Assembly: GCA_910589045.1 (NCBI GenBank)
Contig: CAJUSH010000031.1
Location: forward strand, 1-40,961
Reading direction: 5' to 3'
Length of the DNA stretch: 40,961 bases
From: an uncultured Eubacterium sp.
Lineage (GTDB): Bacteria; Bacillota_A; Clostridia; Lachnospirales; Lachnospiraceae
Positions 7,494-15,846 of this stretch are shown piece after piece. The notes beneath the pieces are model-generated. The model saw only the letters and a program-made list of their open reading frames with translations. It was not told the origin of the DNA and searched no databases. Numbering within the stretch: position 1 is the stretch's first letter; each line of letters opens with the position of its first letter. The translations under genes were made by a program, and so were the position numbers.

Positions 7494-9713
7494 ATGATTA
7501 ACGTCAACGAGAAAGATCATGTATTTCATCTTCATAACGGGCGTGTGAGCTATCTGCTCTATGTGATGGACAGCGGACAACTGGGCCATTTGTACTTCGG
7601 CAAGGCGCTGCGCACCGATGGAAGCTACCTCCACATGGTGGAGAAGGCCTGCCGGCCCATGACCACCTGCATCAGCGAAGGAGACCCATATACCTCCTAT
7701 GAGCACCTGCGTCAGGAGTATCCTGTCTATGGCACCTCCGACTACCGTTACCCCGCTTTGGAGGTTCAGGGAACAGATGGCAGCGCCCTGTGCAAGCTGG
7801 AGTACCAGGGCTATAAAATTTTTCCGGGGAAAAAGCCCCTGCCCGGACTGCCCGCTACCTATGTGGAAAATCCCGGCGAGGCGGAGACGCTGGAGATCCG
7901 GATGCTGGATCAGTGGCGAGGACTGGAGGTCGTGCTTTCCTACACCATTTTCCGGCATTTCGATGCCATTGCCCGCAGTGTCCGCATTGTCAACCAGGGC
8001 GAAGAGCCTCTATTCCTGGACCGTGCCATGAGCCTCAGCGTGGACCTTCCCGATGGGGATTATGAGAGCATCCAGCTCTCCGGCTCCTGGGCCAGAGAGC
8101 GCTCTGTTATCGCCCGTCAGCTTCAGCCGGGCGTGACCGCTGTGTCCAGTATGCGCGGCAACTCTTCCCACCAGCACAACCCCTTTCTGGCCCTGAAACG
8201 CAGGAACACCACTGAGTACACCGGTGACGTCTGCGGCTTTAGCCTGGTATACAGCGGCAACTTCTTAGCTCAGGCAGAGGTGGACAATTACAATGTCCTG
8301 CGGGTGATGCTGGGCATCAATCCCTTTGGATTCAGGTGGAAGCTGGACCCTGGAAATGCTTTCACCACCCCCGAGGCCGTCATGGTCTGGTCTGACAAGG
8401 GCTTGAACGGCATGAGCCGGCAGTTCCATACACTCTACAAAAACCGTCTTGTTCGAGGTTATTGGCGGGATCGGGAGCGTCCGGTGCTCATCAACAATTG
8501 GGAAGCCACTATGTTTAACTATACGCAGGAGGACCTGGTGCGTTTCGCCCAAAAAGCCCAGGAGTGCGGCATAGAGCTTTTTGTTTTGGATGACGGCTGG
8601 TTCGGGGCCAGAAACAATGACCGGGCCGGACTGGGGGACTGGAAGCCGAACCTCGCCAAGCTTCCTGATGGAATCAAAGGTCTGGCGGAGCGAATCGAGG
8701 CTCTGGGAATGAAATTTGGACTGTGGTTCGAGCCGGAGATGGTCAACCGGGACAGCGACCTATTCCGGAGCAACCCGGACTACATCATCCAAACCCCGGG
8801 CCGAACCCCTTCCCACGGCCGCAACCAGTTCGTGCTGGACTTCTCACGACCCGAGGTGGTGGATGAGATTTATGCTCAGATGTACGCCCTGCTCAGTGAG
8901 GCAAAAATCAGCTACATTAAGTGGGATATGAACCGCTGCATCAGCGAGTGCTACTCCGCCTCGCTACCCGCCGACCAGCAGGGGGAGGTGTTCCACCGGT
9001 ATATCCTGGGGGTGTATGATCTCCATGAGCGGCTGATCCGGGACTTCCCCAAGCTGCTCATTGAGTCCTGCGCCAGCGGCGGCGGACGATTTGATGCCGG
9101 AATGCTTTACTATGCCCCTCAGGGCTGGACCTCTGACAACTCTGACGCCGTCGAGCGGTTAAAGATCCAGTACGGCACCAGTCTGGTATACCCTGTCAGC
9201 AGCATGGGCGCCCATGTTTCCGCCTGCCCCAACAGCCAGGTCGGACGGAATACTCCCATCGAAACCCGCGGCAACGTGGCTATGACGGGAGCTTTCGGCT
9301 ATGAGCTGGATTTAAACAGGCTCAGCGAGGAGGAACTCATGGAGGTCAGGCGGCAGGTGCTGTTTTACAAACAGAACCGGAAGCTGCTGCTCCAGGGAAC
9401 CTTTTACCGGCTGCTCAGCCCCTTTGAGGGCAACTTCGCCGCCTGGGAGGTGGTAGAGCATGACCGCAGCCGTGCCCTGGTGACGGTGAGCCGCATCCTC
9501 AGCGAGATCAACGGCCCCTACCGCCGTCTGCCGCTGCTGGGCCTGGACCCTGACCGGAAGTATCACATCTCCAGCAAATACCTCTCCTATGAGGCATATG
9601 GAGATGAACTGATGCAATTTGGACTGATGCTGGAGGATCTGTCTTCCGGACAGAGCATGGAGGGAAGCTGTGAGGACTTCCGCTCCTTAATCTACGAGGT
9701 TGTGAGTCTATAA
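7494..9713 (+). CDS. Alpha-galactosidase, GH36
   Basis: The enzyme cleaves terminal alpha-1,6-galactose from melibiose, raffinose-type oligosaccharides and galactomannans. The 739 residues carry the GH36 layout: N-terminal beta-sandwich (about 1-310), TIM barrel (about 320-650) and a C-terminal beta domain. The nucleophile is D478 in YIKWDMNR, and the acid/base is D548 in GWTSDNSDAVERL. The sugar-binding ESCASGGGRFD and DDGWFG motifs are also present. There is no signal peptide, so it is cytosolic and needs imported oligosaccharides; no transporter lies next to it. Alanine and threonine codons are mostly GCC and ACC, whereas neighbours use much more GCG and GCA, which hints at transfer. It is convergent with an AraC-type regulator 6 bp away, the likely controller. 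Confidence 0.95.
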   Translation: MINVNEKDHVFHLHNGRVSYLLYVMDSGQLGHLYFGKALRTDGSYLHMVEKACRPMTTCISEGDPYTSYEHLRQEYPVYGTSDYRYPALEVQGTDGSALCKLEYQGYKIFPGKKPLPGLPATYVENPGEAETLEIRMLDQWRGLEVVLSYTIFRHFDAIARSVRIVNQGEEPLFLDRAMSLSVDLPDGDYESIQLSGSWARERSVIARQLQPGVTAVSSMRGNSSHQHNPFLALKRRNTTEYTGDVCGFSLVYSGNFLAQAEVDNYNVLRVMLGINPFGFRWKLDPGNAFTTPEAVMVWSDKGLNGMSRQFHTLYKNRLVRGYWRDRERPVLINNWEATMFNYTQEDLVRFAQKAQECGIELFVLDDGWFGARNNDRAGLGDWKPNLAKLPDGIKGLAERIEALGMKFGLWFEPEMVNRDSDLFRSNPDYIIQTPGRTPSHGRNQFVLDFSRPEVVDEIYAQMYALLSEAKISYIKWDMNRCISECYSASLPADQQGEVFHRYILGVYDLHERLIRDFPKLLIESCASGGGRFDAGMLYYAPQGWTSDNSDAVERLKIQYGTSLVYPVSSMGAHVSACPNSQVGRNTPIETRGNVAMTGAFGYELDLNRLSEEELMEVRRQVLFYKQNRKLLLQGTFYRLLSPFEGNFAAWEVVEHDRSRALVTVSRILSEINGPYRRLPLLGLDPDRKYHISSKYLSYEAYGDELMQFGLMLEDLSSGQSMEGSCEDFRSLIYEVVSL

Positions 9714-9719
9714 GAACCG

Positions 9720-10574
9720 TTACGGCGATAGATTTTCCCGGTTGGCAGCGGTTTTGGCCTGCTCCTGCAGCCGGTAGCGATTGGGAGACAGCCCGGTGTG
9801 CTGCTTGAAGATTTTGTGGAAGGATGCAGTCTCCTGATACCCGCAGGAGCAGGCGACGGCGGTGACCGGCAGCTGGGTCAGGGAGAGCAGGTGGGCCGCC
9901 CGGGTCATGCGGAAGGTCTGCAAATACGTGATGGGGGAGAGCCCCGTGTGTTTTTTGAACAGCGTGCTGAGGTAGCTGCGGTTCAGCCCCACATATCGGG
10001 CGATGTCCTCCACCCGCAGGGGCTCGTGGTAACAGTCCTGAATATAGCGGATGGCCTGGGCTACATAGACATTCTCCGACTGATCAGCCACCACCTCATG
10101 CTTCGTCTTGGCCAGAGCAGAGAAAAACAGCAGCAGCATGGCTTCCCGGCGGTAGAGGTCACTGGTGGTGGCATAGTTGTGTTCGAGCATATCCATCACG
10201 TACTGCTCCAGATGCTGCTGCGGGCCGCAGGTAAAAATAGGAGAGCTTTGACGCAGACCGATAGAGTTTAAGATGCCTCTGACCTCCTGCCCGGAAAAGC
10301 CCAGCCAGACGTAGGTCCAGGGATGGTTCTGATCCGCCGTGTAGGTGGTCAGGTAATCCGGCTCAATGAGAAAGCCCTGTCCTGCCTTTAGGTGATGGGA
10401 AACGCCGTTAACAGAAAATATGCCCTCTCCCTCCAGAATATAGTGGATAAGGTAAAAGCTGCGCACGGCAGGGCCATACTGGTGACCGGGCTTAGTGACG
10501 GAGCGGCCGAAATTGTTGATATGAAGCTTCTCTTTTTCTGCTTCCGGAAATTCCATAAAAATTGCATTTTCCAT
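9720..10574 (-). CDS. AraC family transcriptional regulator with cupin sensor
   Basis: The 284-residue regulator has an N-terminal cupin-like sugar-sensing domain (about 1-150), with FYLIHYILEGEG and GQGFLIEPDYLTTY typical of AraC sensors. Two C-terminal helix-turn-helix motifs follow (about 180-275), ending with the family signature ACSCGYQETASFHKIFKQHTG. The ATG at 10574 has GAGG 7 nt upstream; a TTG at 10631 in the same frame has no such site. It is convergent with the GH36 gene and shares its GCC/ACC-rich codon use, so it probably activates that gene in response to melibiose or raffinose-like sugars. That assignment is inferred from context. Confidence 0.9.
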   Translation of the reverse strand: MENAIFMEFPEAEKEKLHINNFGRSVTKPGHQYGPAVRSFYLIHYILEGEGIFSVNGVSHHLKAGQGFLIEPDYLTTYTADQNHPWTYVWLGFSGQEVRGILNSIGLRQSSPIFTCGPQQHLEQYVMDMLEHNYATTSDLYRREAMLLLFFSALAKTKHEVVADQSENVYVAQAIRYIQDCYHEPLRVEDIARYVGLNRSYLSTLFKKHTGLSPITYLQTFRMTRAAHLLSLTQLPVTAVACSCGYQETASFHKIFKQHTGLSPNRYRLQEQAKTAANRENLSP

Positions 10575-11037
10575 AATGACCTCACAGAAGGGATGTATCC
10601 TGGATGGAACATTCAAATAATTCTCTGACAAATCGATACCTTACTGCTTCCCCTTTACACGATGAAATATCTGTTCGCCGCCGTGCTTACTGCCATTACG
10701 GATTGTGCCGGCGGTTCTTCCGGATGAAGCTCCTTTATCATAGCACAAAGAAATTCGCCGTACAATAAGGATTTTGATTACAAAAATGCTTACGGATGCG
10801 CATCCGGAGGAATAGAAATATAATATTATTTTTTTTATAATACATTATTGACAAATAATATTATATAATATATAGTATTGAACATAGAATATTATTATAC
10901 ACGAAAACAGATGGCTATGCCGCATGATTTCGTGTGAGTGATATCCGGATCATGGATGTACGCAAATACGTAGTGTGTTTTGTGGGCATCATATAATATT
11001 CAAAACTGTCAACAATAACAAAACAGGGAGTGATGGA
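10575..11037. other. Divergent 463 bp regulatory spacer, AT-rich
   Basis: No gene is seen. The half nearest padR is very AT-rich and repeats ATAATATT-like words near 10821, 10855, 10889 and 10993, flanking the padR promoter. A further dyad, CACGAAA (10900-10906) with TTTCGTG (10928-10934), lies in the leader. These are candidate PadR sites. No clear promoter for the AraC gene was found. Confidence 0.5.
10848..10876 (+). promoter_or_regulatory. Promoter of the padR-DUF1700-DUF4097 operon
   Basis: TTGACA (10848-10853), 17 nt spacer, TATAGT (10871-10876). It is near consensus and embedded in ATAATATT-type palindromic sequence, consistent with autorepression by the PadR protein. Confidence 0.75.
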
Positions 11038-11361
11038 ATGGTTTTTAACACAGGAGCGGCACTGCTCGATGCGATCGTTCTGGCAGTTGTATCCAAGGAT
11101 GAAGAGGGCACCTACGGATACAAGATTACGCAGGACGTTCGAAAAGCGATTGATGTGTCCGAATCCACTCTTTATCCGGTGCTGCGGCGGCTGCAGAAGG
11201 ACGACTGCCTTGAGGTATACGACCAGGAATGCGGCGGGCGAAACCGAAGGTACTATAAGATTACATCGGCGGGGGAAGCGCAGCTCGGGCTGTATAAAAG
11301 CGAGTGGATGGATTATTCAAGGAAAATAACTGCTATGTTTGCAGGAGGGGAGTTCGTATGA
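11038..11361 (+). CDS. PadR family transcriptional regulator
   Basis: The 107-residue protein is a short PadR regulator. Its winged helix starts at about residue 8 (LLDAIVLAVVS), carries the typical TYGYKIT motif, the recognition segment SESTLYPVLRRLQKD, and the wing with GRNRRYYKIT. ATG 11038 is chosen because a GGGAG site is 8 nt before it; the frame continues 21 codons upstream without family similarity. Its stop overlaps the next start as ATGA. In this arrangement PadR proteins repress the following DUF1700/DUF4097 genes until an envelope or membrane signal appears. That role is known for the neighbourhood, not shown here. Confidence 0.92.
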   Translation: MVFNTGAALLDAIVLAVVSKDEEGTYGYKITQDVRKAIDVSESTLYPVLRRLQKDDCLEVYDQECGGRNRRYYKITSAGEAQLGLYKSEWMDYSRKITAMFAGGEFV

Positions 11362-12035
11362 CAAAGGAGCAATTTCTATTTCAATTGGAACAGCAGTTGC
11401 TTGACATCCCGCAGGATGAGCGGGAAGAAGCAATGGAGTATTACAGGGATTATTTTGACGATGCCGGGGAGGAAAACGAGGAATCCGTGATCGCGGAGCT
11501 CGGGTCACCAAAAAAAGTGGCTGTCAGCATTAAGGAGGGCCTGAAGGGCAGCCGTGAGGACATGGCCGGAAGCGGTGGTCAGTTTCCGCAGATGAAGGGC
11601 GGTGCGAAGAGCTACTCCGAGGCAAACCGCGGGCGGCAGCAGACCGACAGCCGCAGCAAGTGGATTATCATTTTGATTGTGGGAATTTTCACCTTTCCGG
11701 TTTGGATTGGGCTTGCAGCGGGCCTGTTTGGATTGCTGATCGGATTATTTGCGCTTATAATCGGCCTGACCATTGCGGCGGTGGCGATCATGGCGGCAGG
11801 GCTGTTTGCAGGCGTGGTCTGTGTGGTTGCCGGAATCATGCGGATGGTTACGGGAAGGTTTTTATCGGGGGTCATGACATTTGGCATTGGAATGCTGATC
11901 TTTGCGACGGGATGGCTGTTTCTTGCACTTCTGGTGCTTGTGTTTGGCCAGTTTTTCCCGTGGCTTCTGCGGTCGATTTCAAATGTTTTGCACCGCGGTT
12001 TAAAAAGAAGAAAGAGGGTGAGTGTCAATGAATAA
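11358..12035 (+). CDS. DUF1700 (HAAS) family membrane protein
   Basis: The 225-residue protein begins with the HAAS/DUF1700 helical domain (about 1-65: MTKEQFLFQLEQQL, EAMEYYRDYFDDAG, VIAELGSPKKVA). A linker rich in charged and polar residues follows, then about four hydrophobic segments from residue 102 onward, which are rich in Gly and Ala. These proteins usually pair with a PadR regulator and are thought to couple membrane state to its activity. The gene overlaps padR by 4 bp and the next gene by 8 bp, so the three are translated together. Confidence 0.88.
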   Translation: MTKEQFLFQLEQQLLDIPQDEREEAMEYYRDYFDDAGEENEESVIAELGSPKKVAVSIKEGLKGSREDMAGSGGQFPQMKGGAKSYSEANRGRQQTDSRSKWIIILIVGIFTFPVWIGLAAGLFGLLIGLFALIIGLTIAAVAIMAAGLFAGVVCVVAGIMRMVTGRFLSGVMTFGIGMLIFATGWLFLALLVLVFGQFFPWLLRSISNVLHRGLKRRKRVSVNE

Positions 12036-13029
12036 ATTTATACGAACATCTTTAATTATTTTTGCTGTCTGTCTGGTAATTGGGGGCGGCACATTGATCG
12101 CGGGAATCGCGATGGGCGGGACACTGGATGATGCGACCGTCCAGATTGACGGGGATTATCCCTGGTTTATGAAAAACGGCGACCATGGTCTGATCCGGTT
12201 TGGGGACGATGAGACTTCTGATGACGATTTTTTCGAAGATGATTTTGACGACGACGATTTTGAAGATGAAAGAAGTGAGAAGGATGATATGAAAGACGAG
12301 CAGAAAAAGGACCAGGGCATAACGGAAGGTGAGCTGTGTGCAGATGCGGCGGATGTGGAAGAGCTGGAGCTGGTTTTTGTCAATTGCAGCCTGGAAATAC
12401 TTCCGTCGAACGATGAGACGATCCGCTTGAAGGTTGAAGAGAGCGGAAGCCAGTATATTACTGCAAAGCTGGACGGCAGGACGCTGAAGATCAAGGATAC
12501 ACGCAAAAAGAAAACGACATCAAAATCAAAAAATATAAAGATGAAAATGTATGTGCCCGACTTAATGGTATTTCGTGAGGTCGATCTTGACATGGGCGCC
12601 GGAAACATAGAGATTACGCGACTTGTGTCGGATTACATCACTATTAAAGGTGGCGCGGGCAGCCTGCAGGCCGAAACACTTGTGGCGGATAAGGAATTGG
12701 AGGCAGAGCTGGGTGTCGGTGATTTTCGGATTGAGGAAGCCATTCTTGGAGAAGTCGACATTTCCTGCGGTGCGGGCAGTGTTAAAATTGAGCAGTGTAC
12801 GCTCGGGGGCGATTTAGATGTCAGCGGCGGTATGGGTGACGTGAATATCGGGATTATCGGAAAGGAAACAGATTTCAACTATGAGCTGGAATGCGGCATG
12901 GGCGAATTAAAGATATTTGGAAAAACTTACGCGTCGTTGGGGAAGGAAAAGGAGATCAACAACGGTGCACCTTATACCATATCGCTGGAGTGCGGCATCG
13001 GAAGCGTAACCATACACGAAGCTAAATAG
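12028..13029 (+). CDS. DUF4097 family protein with acidic linker
   Basis: The 333-residue protein has an N-terminal membrane segment (about 7-29), a very acidic stretch (about 59-98, mostly D and E with Phe and Ser), and a DUF4097 beta-strand domain (about 108-333). That domain has repeats such as LDMGAGNIEI, ISCGAGSVKIEQ and LECGMGELKIF, consistent with a right-handed beta-helix. The ATG at 12028 overlaps the previous gene's end. The domain is probably outside the membrane. The acidic tract could bind cations such as Mg2+ or cationic peptides; this is only a guess. The function of the family is unknown beyond its link to PadR and DUF1700. Confidence 0.85.
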   Translation: MNKFIRTSLIIFAVCLVIGGGTLIAGIAMGGTLDDATVQIDGDYPWFMKNGDHGLIRFGDDETSDDDFFEDDFDDDDFEDERSEKDDMKDEQKKDQGITEGELCADAADVEELELVFVNCSLEILPSNDETIRLKVEESGSQYITAKLDGRTLKIKDTRKKKTTSKSKNIKMKMYVPDLMVFREVDLDMGAGNIEITRLVSDYITIKGGAGSLQAETLVADKELEAELGVGDFRIEEAILGEVDISCGAGSVKIEQCTLGGDLDVSGGMGDVNIGIIGKETDFNYELECGMGELKIFGKTYASLGKEKEINNGAPYTISLECGIGSVTIHEAK

Positions 13030-13154
13030 CATTTTCCGGCACGATTTTCGACGAGATGCCCCGGAGCAGAGGCGAAGGGGCGAAACATTCAGGAGGAAGG
13101 AAAAATGTCCGTGAGCAAAGACGGGCAATACAGAAAGACAAGGAGGAAATATTT

Positions 13155-13346
13155 ATGGAGACAAAGCGACTTACAAAATCAGATGACAACCGGGTGCTCT
13201 GCGGTGTGTGCGGAGGGATCGGGGAATACTTCAACGTGGACCCGGTGGTCATCCGGCTCTTATGGGTGGTATTCTGCTGCCTGGGCTGTTCGGGTGTGGT
13301 AGCTTATATCATTGCTGCGATTATTATACCGAGCAGAATGGTTTAA
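13155..13346 (+). CDS. PspC domain protein
   Basis: This 63-residue protein is a single PspC domain. A basic N-terminus (METKRLTKSDDN) is followed by the family motif CGVCGGIGEYFNVDPVVIRLLW, then one hydrophobic membrane segment (about 32-58). PspC proteins act in envelope stress responses. AGGAGG at 13141-13146 precedes the ATG at 13155. It follows the DUF4097 gene by 125 bp and is closed by a strong terminator, so it is likely part of the same envelope unit. An RBS-led ORF starting at 13105 overlaps it in another frame. Confidence 0.92.
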   Translation: METKRLTKSDDNRVLCGVCGGIGEYFNVDPVVIRLLWVVFCCLGCSGVVAYIIAAIIIPSRMV

Positions 13347-13366
13347 CAGAACAGGAAAGCTTAAGG

Positions 13367-13399
13367 AGACATATCCGCTGCGGCGGGTATGTCTTTTTT
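13367..13399 (+). terminator. Terminator after the PspC gene
   Basis: AGACATA (13367-13373) pairs with TATGTCT (13388-13394). A T-G pair and CCGC/GCGG extend the stem to a 4 nt loop, and a T-run follows. Confidence 0.88.
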
Positions 13400-13492
13400 C
13401 GTACGGTGAAATTTCTCCGATTGTCTGGGCGGCAATCGTTACGGTTCACTTCGTGACCGGTAACCGGAAAAACAATAATCGCACTTTTGTTC

Positions 13493-13521
13493 TGGAATTA
13501 GAAGAAAAAAAGTTATATAAT
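13493..13521 (+). promoter_or_regulatory. Promoter of the LytTR two-component system
   Basis: Perfect -10 TATAAT (13516-13521) with a weak -35 TGGAAT (13493-13498) at 17 nt. A poor -35 next to a consensus -10 fits a promoter that needs an activator. Confidence 0.55.
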
Positions 13522-13565
13522 AGACGTGACGGAGCAACCTGTTTGAAAAGCAAAGAGGACGATCT

Positions 13566-14264
13566 ATGTATCATATCGCAATCGTGGAGGATGAGGCCGA
13601 TTTTGCCGGTCAGCTTCAGACGTTTTTAGAACAATATCAGAAGGAGCAGAGTGTGAGCTTTAAAATTTCCGTGTTCGGGGACGGAGCGGAGATTCTGGAG
13701 CACTACCAGCCGGTTTATGACCTCATTTTGCTGGATATCGAGATGCCGAAGGTGAACGGCATGGATGCGGCGGCGCAGATCCGGGCGTGTGATGCGCAGG
13801 TGGTGCTGATGTTTATCACAAATATCGCTTCCTATGCCATCCATGGATATGAGGTAGGAGCACTGGATTTTGTTATCAAGCCGCTGACCTACTGCTCGTT
13901 TTCCATGCGCCTGGCGCGGGCGCTCAAGCATGTGCGTCAGACCGACCGGCAGCAGCTTCTGCTGCCAACCGCGGACGGCGTGATAAAGGTTTCCGTGCAG
14001 CAGATCTATTATGTGGAGGTGCAGAACCGGATTTTGCATTACCACACGGATCAGGGCGAATTTTGCGTGCGCGGTACGATGCAGCGGGCGGAGGAAACAC
14101 TCTCACCCCATGGGTTTGTGAAATGCAATCACTGGTATATCGTAAATTTGCGGCATGTGTCCGAAGTGCGGGGAAGCATGGTCGTTGTCGGGGACTTTGA
14201 GCTGGAGATCAGCCGACGGAACCGGACACCGTTTTTAAAGGCGCTGGCGGATTATGTCGGGTGA
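13566..14264 (+). CDS. LytTR-family response regulator
   Basis: The 232-residue regulator has a receiver domain (about 1-120) with the phosphoacceptor D57 in LILLDIEMP, acidic residues at E8-D9-E10, and the lysine of the VIKPL motif. A LytTR DNA-binding domain follows (about 133-230), with IYYVEVQNRILHYHT and the C-terminal FVKCNHWYIVNLRHV motif. LytTR regulators bind paired 9 bp direct repeats and usually serve peptide or quorum systems. The gene is followed by its GHKL kinase and then by glycosidase genes. Confidence 0.95.
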   Translation: MYHIAIVEDEADFAGQLQTFLEQYQKEQSVSFKISVFGDGAEILEHYQPVYDLILLDIEMPKVNGMDAAAQIRACDAQVVLMFITNIASYAIHGYEVGALDFVIKPLTYCSFSMRLARALKHVRQTDRQQLLLPTADGVIKVSVQQIYYVEVQNRILHYHTDQGEFCVRGTMQRAEETLSPHGFVKCNHWYIVNLRHVSEVRGSMVVVGDFELEISRRNRTPFLKALADYVG

Positions 14265-14269
14265 CGTAC

Positions 14270-14293
14270 TGCGCAGGTCACCCGACCTGCGCA
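14270..14293 (+). repeat. Perfect 10 bp hairpin between response regulator and kinase
   Basis: TGCGCAGGTC (14270-14279) pairs with GACCTGCGCA (14284-14293) around an ACCC loop, starting 5 nt after the regulator's stop codon. No T-run follows. It may slow transcription or protect the 5' part of the message, so that more regulator than kinase is made. Confidence 0.75.
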
Positions 14294-14384
14294 CGATGCC
14301 TGCAGGCGCAGGAACGAAATGTGTGGACTGCCGACAGGAAGCTGGGGCGCAGGTGCATTTGCATACTTACCGCGCGAGAGGTAT

Positions 14385-15716
14385 ATGGGAATGGGGAGAG
14401 AAAATGATTGGATCGCGGCGGCGGCTTTTTTTGGCAGCGGGATGATCTATGTTTATACGATTGAGCCAAGGCTGGAGAATAAAAAGCGGATGGTACTTGG
14501 AACCATTGTCTGGATTTTGTTTATGGCTTTTGTGAATTATGCTTCGCTGAGAGAGTATTTGCTGGGGGAGCTTTCCGTGCGGCTGATCGGCTATTTATTC
14601 TTAGTCTGGCTTTTGCATATGTGCAGAGTTTTGTCGTGGTTTGCGGCGGCCTACTATGCGATCTGGGCGTTTTTCTCGTGGCAGCTTTTGTATGAGCTGT
14701 ATCTGATCTGCGCGCGGTATGCAGAGCTTGTCATGGACATCGGGCGGAATTTTGACCGGTTGTTGGAGATCACTCTGTTCGCATGCGGCCATGTAATTGT
14801 GGCCGTGACTATCGGGCGGTGGATTGCAGACGGAGGGCAGAAGAAGATCGGACCGCGCCAGATTCTTTTGGCGGCGCTGACCTTTCTAGCCTTCCAGGCG
14901 ATGGTGGTGACCCCGGAGGAGGTACGTGATGCCTTTCAGGAGCGGCGCTGGATGAATCAGTATTTATCCCAGCTTCTTTTAGCTGTCACGCTGTATCTGC
15001 AAAATGAGCTGTTCAAAAAAAGTGAGATCCGGCAGGAGCTGGACCTGATGAACCTGCTGTGGAAAAAGGAGCAGGAGCACTATCGGCTTTCAAAGGAGAC
15101 CATTGCGCTGATCAATCAGAAATGCCACGATCTAAAGCATCAGATTTATGCGCTGCGGGGCACCGATGTGCAGGAGCGGGAGGCATACCTGGAGGAGATT
15201 GCCGCGTCTGTCCGTATCTATGAGGCGATTGTAAAGACGGGTAATGAGGCGCTGGACACGATTCTGACCGAGAAAAGCCTGTACTGTAAGGAAAAGGGGA
15301 TCACCCTCTCGTGTGTGGCGGACGGTGAGGGGCTGTCCTTTATCCATACGGTGGATTTGTTTGCGATTCTCGGAAATGCCATTGACAATGCTATCGAAGC
15401 AGTTTCATGTATCTGTCAGGAGGAAATGCGCTGTATCGACGTGCTGATTTACCGCAGAAAGGGTCTGCTTGTGATCAATGTCGTCAATCCGCTGCAGGAG
15501 CAGCTGGTATATGAGGATGATCTTCCCGTGACCACAAAGGCCGACAAGGGCTTCCACGGTTTCGGACTGCGCAGTATCAAATATATGGCGAAAAAGTATG
15601 ACGGGGTTTTGCGGATCCAGGAGGAGGCCGGCTGCTTTTCCCTGATGGTGCTTTTGCCGATCCCGCCGGAAATGCAGTGCGGGCAGCCGGATGGAGGCTC
15701 TGATACAAAGGCATGA
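14385..15716 (+). CDS. GHKL-domain sensor histidine kinase (LytTR partner)
   Basis: The 443-residue kinase has about six to seven N-terminal membrane segments (residues 9-208), a helical region with the phosphoacceptor H248 in CHDLKHQ, and a GHKL ATPase domain with the N-box ILGNAIDNAIEA and the G-box KGFHGFGLRSIKYMAKKY. This is the AgrC/ComD-type layout. The start is uncertain. ATG 14385 has GAGAGG only 3 nt before it, so ATG 14391 may be used instead; the frame is open back to 14319. Its partner is the preceding LytTR regulator. No agrB, agrD or other peptide gene is next to it, so the signal is unknown. Confidence 0.9.
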   Translation: MGMGRENDWIAAAAFFGSGMIYVYTIEPRLENKKRMVLGTIVWILFMAFVNYASLREYLLGELSVRLIGYLFLVWLLHMCRVLSWFAAAYYAIWAFFSWQLLYELYLICARYAELVMDIGRNFDRLLEITLFACGHVIVAVTIGRWIADGGQKKIGPRQILLAALTFLAFQAMVVTPEEVRDAFQERRWMNQYLSQLLLAVTLYLQNELFKKSEIRQELDLMNLLWKKEQEHYRLSKETIALINQKCHDLKHQIYALRGTDVQEREAYLEEIAASVRIYEAIVKTGNEALDTILTEKSLYCKEKGITLSCVADGEGLSFIHTVDLFAILGNAIDNAIEAVSCICQEEMRCIDVLIYRRKGLLVINVVNPLQEQLVYEDDLPVTTKADKGFHGFGLRSIKYMAKKYDGVLRIQEEAGCFSLMVLLPIPPEMQCGQPDGGSDTKA

Positions 15717-15745
15717 CCACCTGGACCATTTCAACGACCACTTAG
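15716..15745 (+). promoter_or_regulatory. Possible LytTR-type direct-repeat operator
   Basis: ACCACCTGG (15716-15724) and ACCACTTAG (15737-15745) are 9 bp repeats identical at 7 positions, separated by 12 bp, so their starts are 21 bp apart. This is the geometry known for LytTR regulators. A consensus TATAAT lies at 15759-15764. The caveat is that a terminator begins 5 nt after this -10. Confidence 0.35.
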
Positions 15746-15768
15746 GAAAATCATCTTGTATAATTTGG

Positions 15769-15820
15769 AAGAACTTTGTAAAATTTTAACAAAAATTACA
15801 AGGTTCTTTTTATTTTTTTG
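15769..15820 (+). terminator. Terminator after the sensor kinase
   Basis: A 13 bp stem with one G-T pair forms between 15769-15781 and 15796-15808, and a long T-rich tract follows (15804-15819). It separates the two-component genes from the glycosidase operon. Confidence 0.85.
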
Positions 15821-15846
15821 AGGATTTTGTGAAAATCTCTGATAAA
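15818..15846 (+). promoter_or_regulatory. Promoter of the GH2-GH3-symporter operon
   Basis: TTGAGG (15818-15823), 17 nt spacer, GATAAA (15841-15846), just after the terminator. The leader is about 105 nt. Confidence 0.5.
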
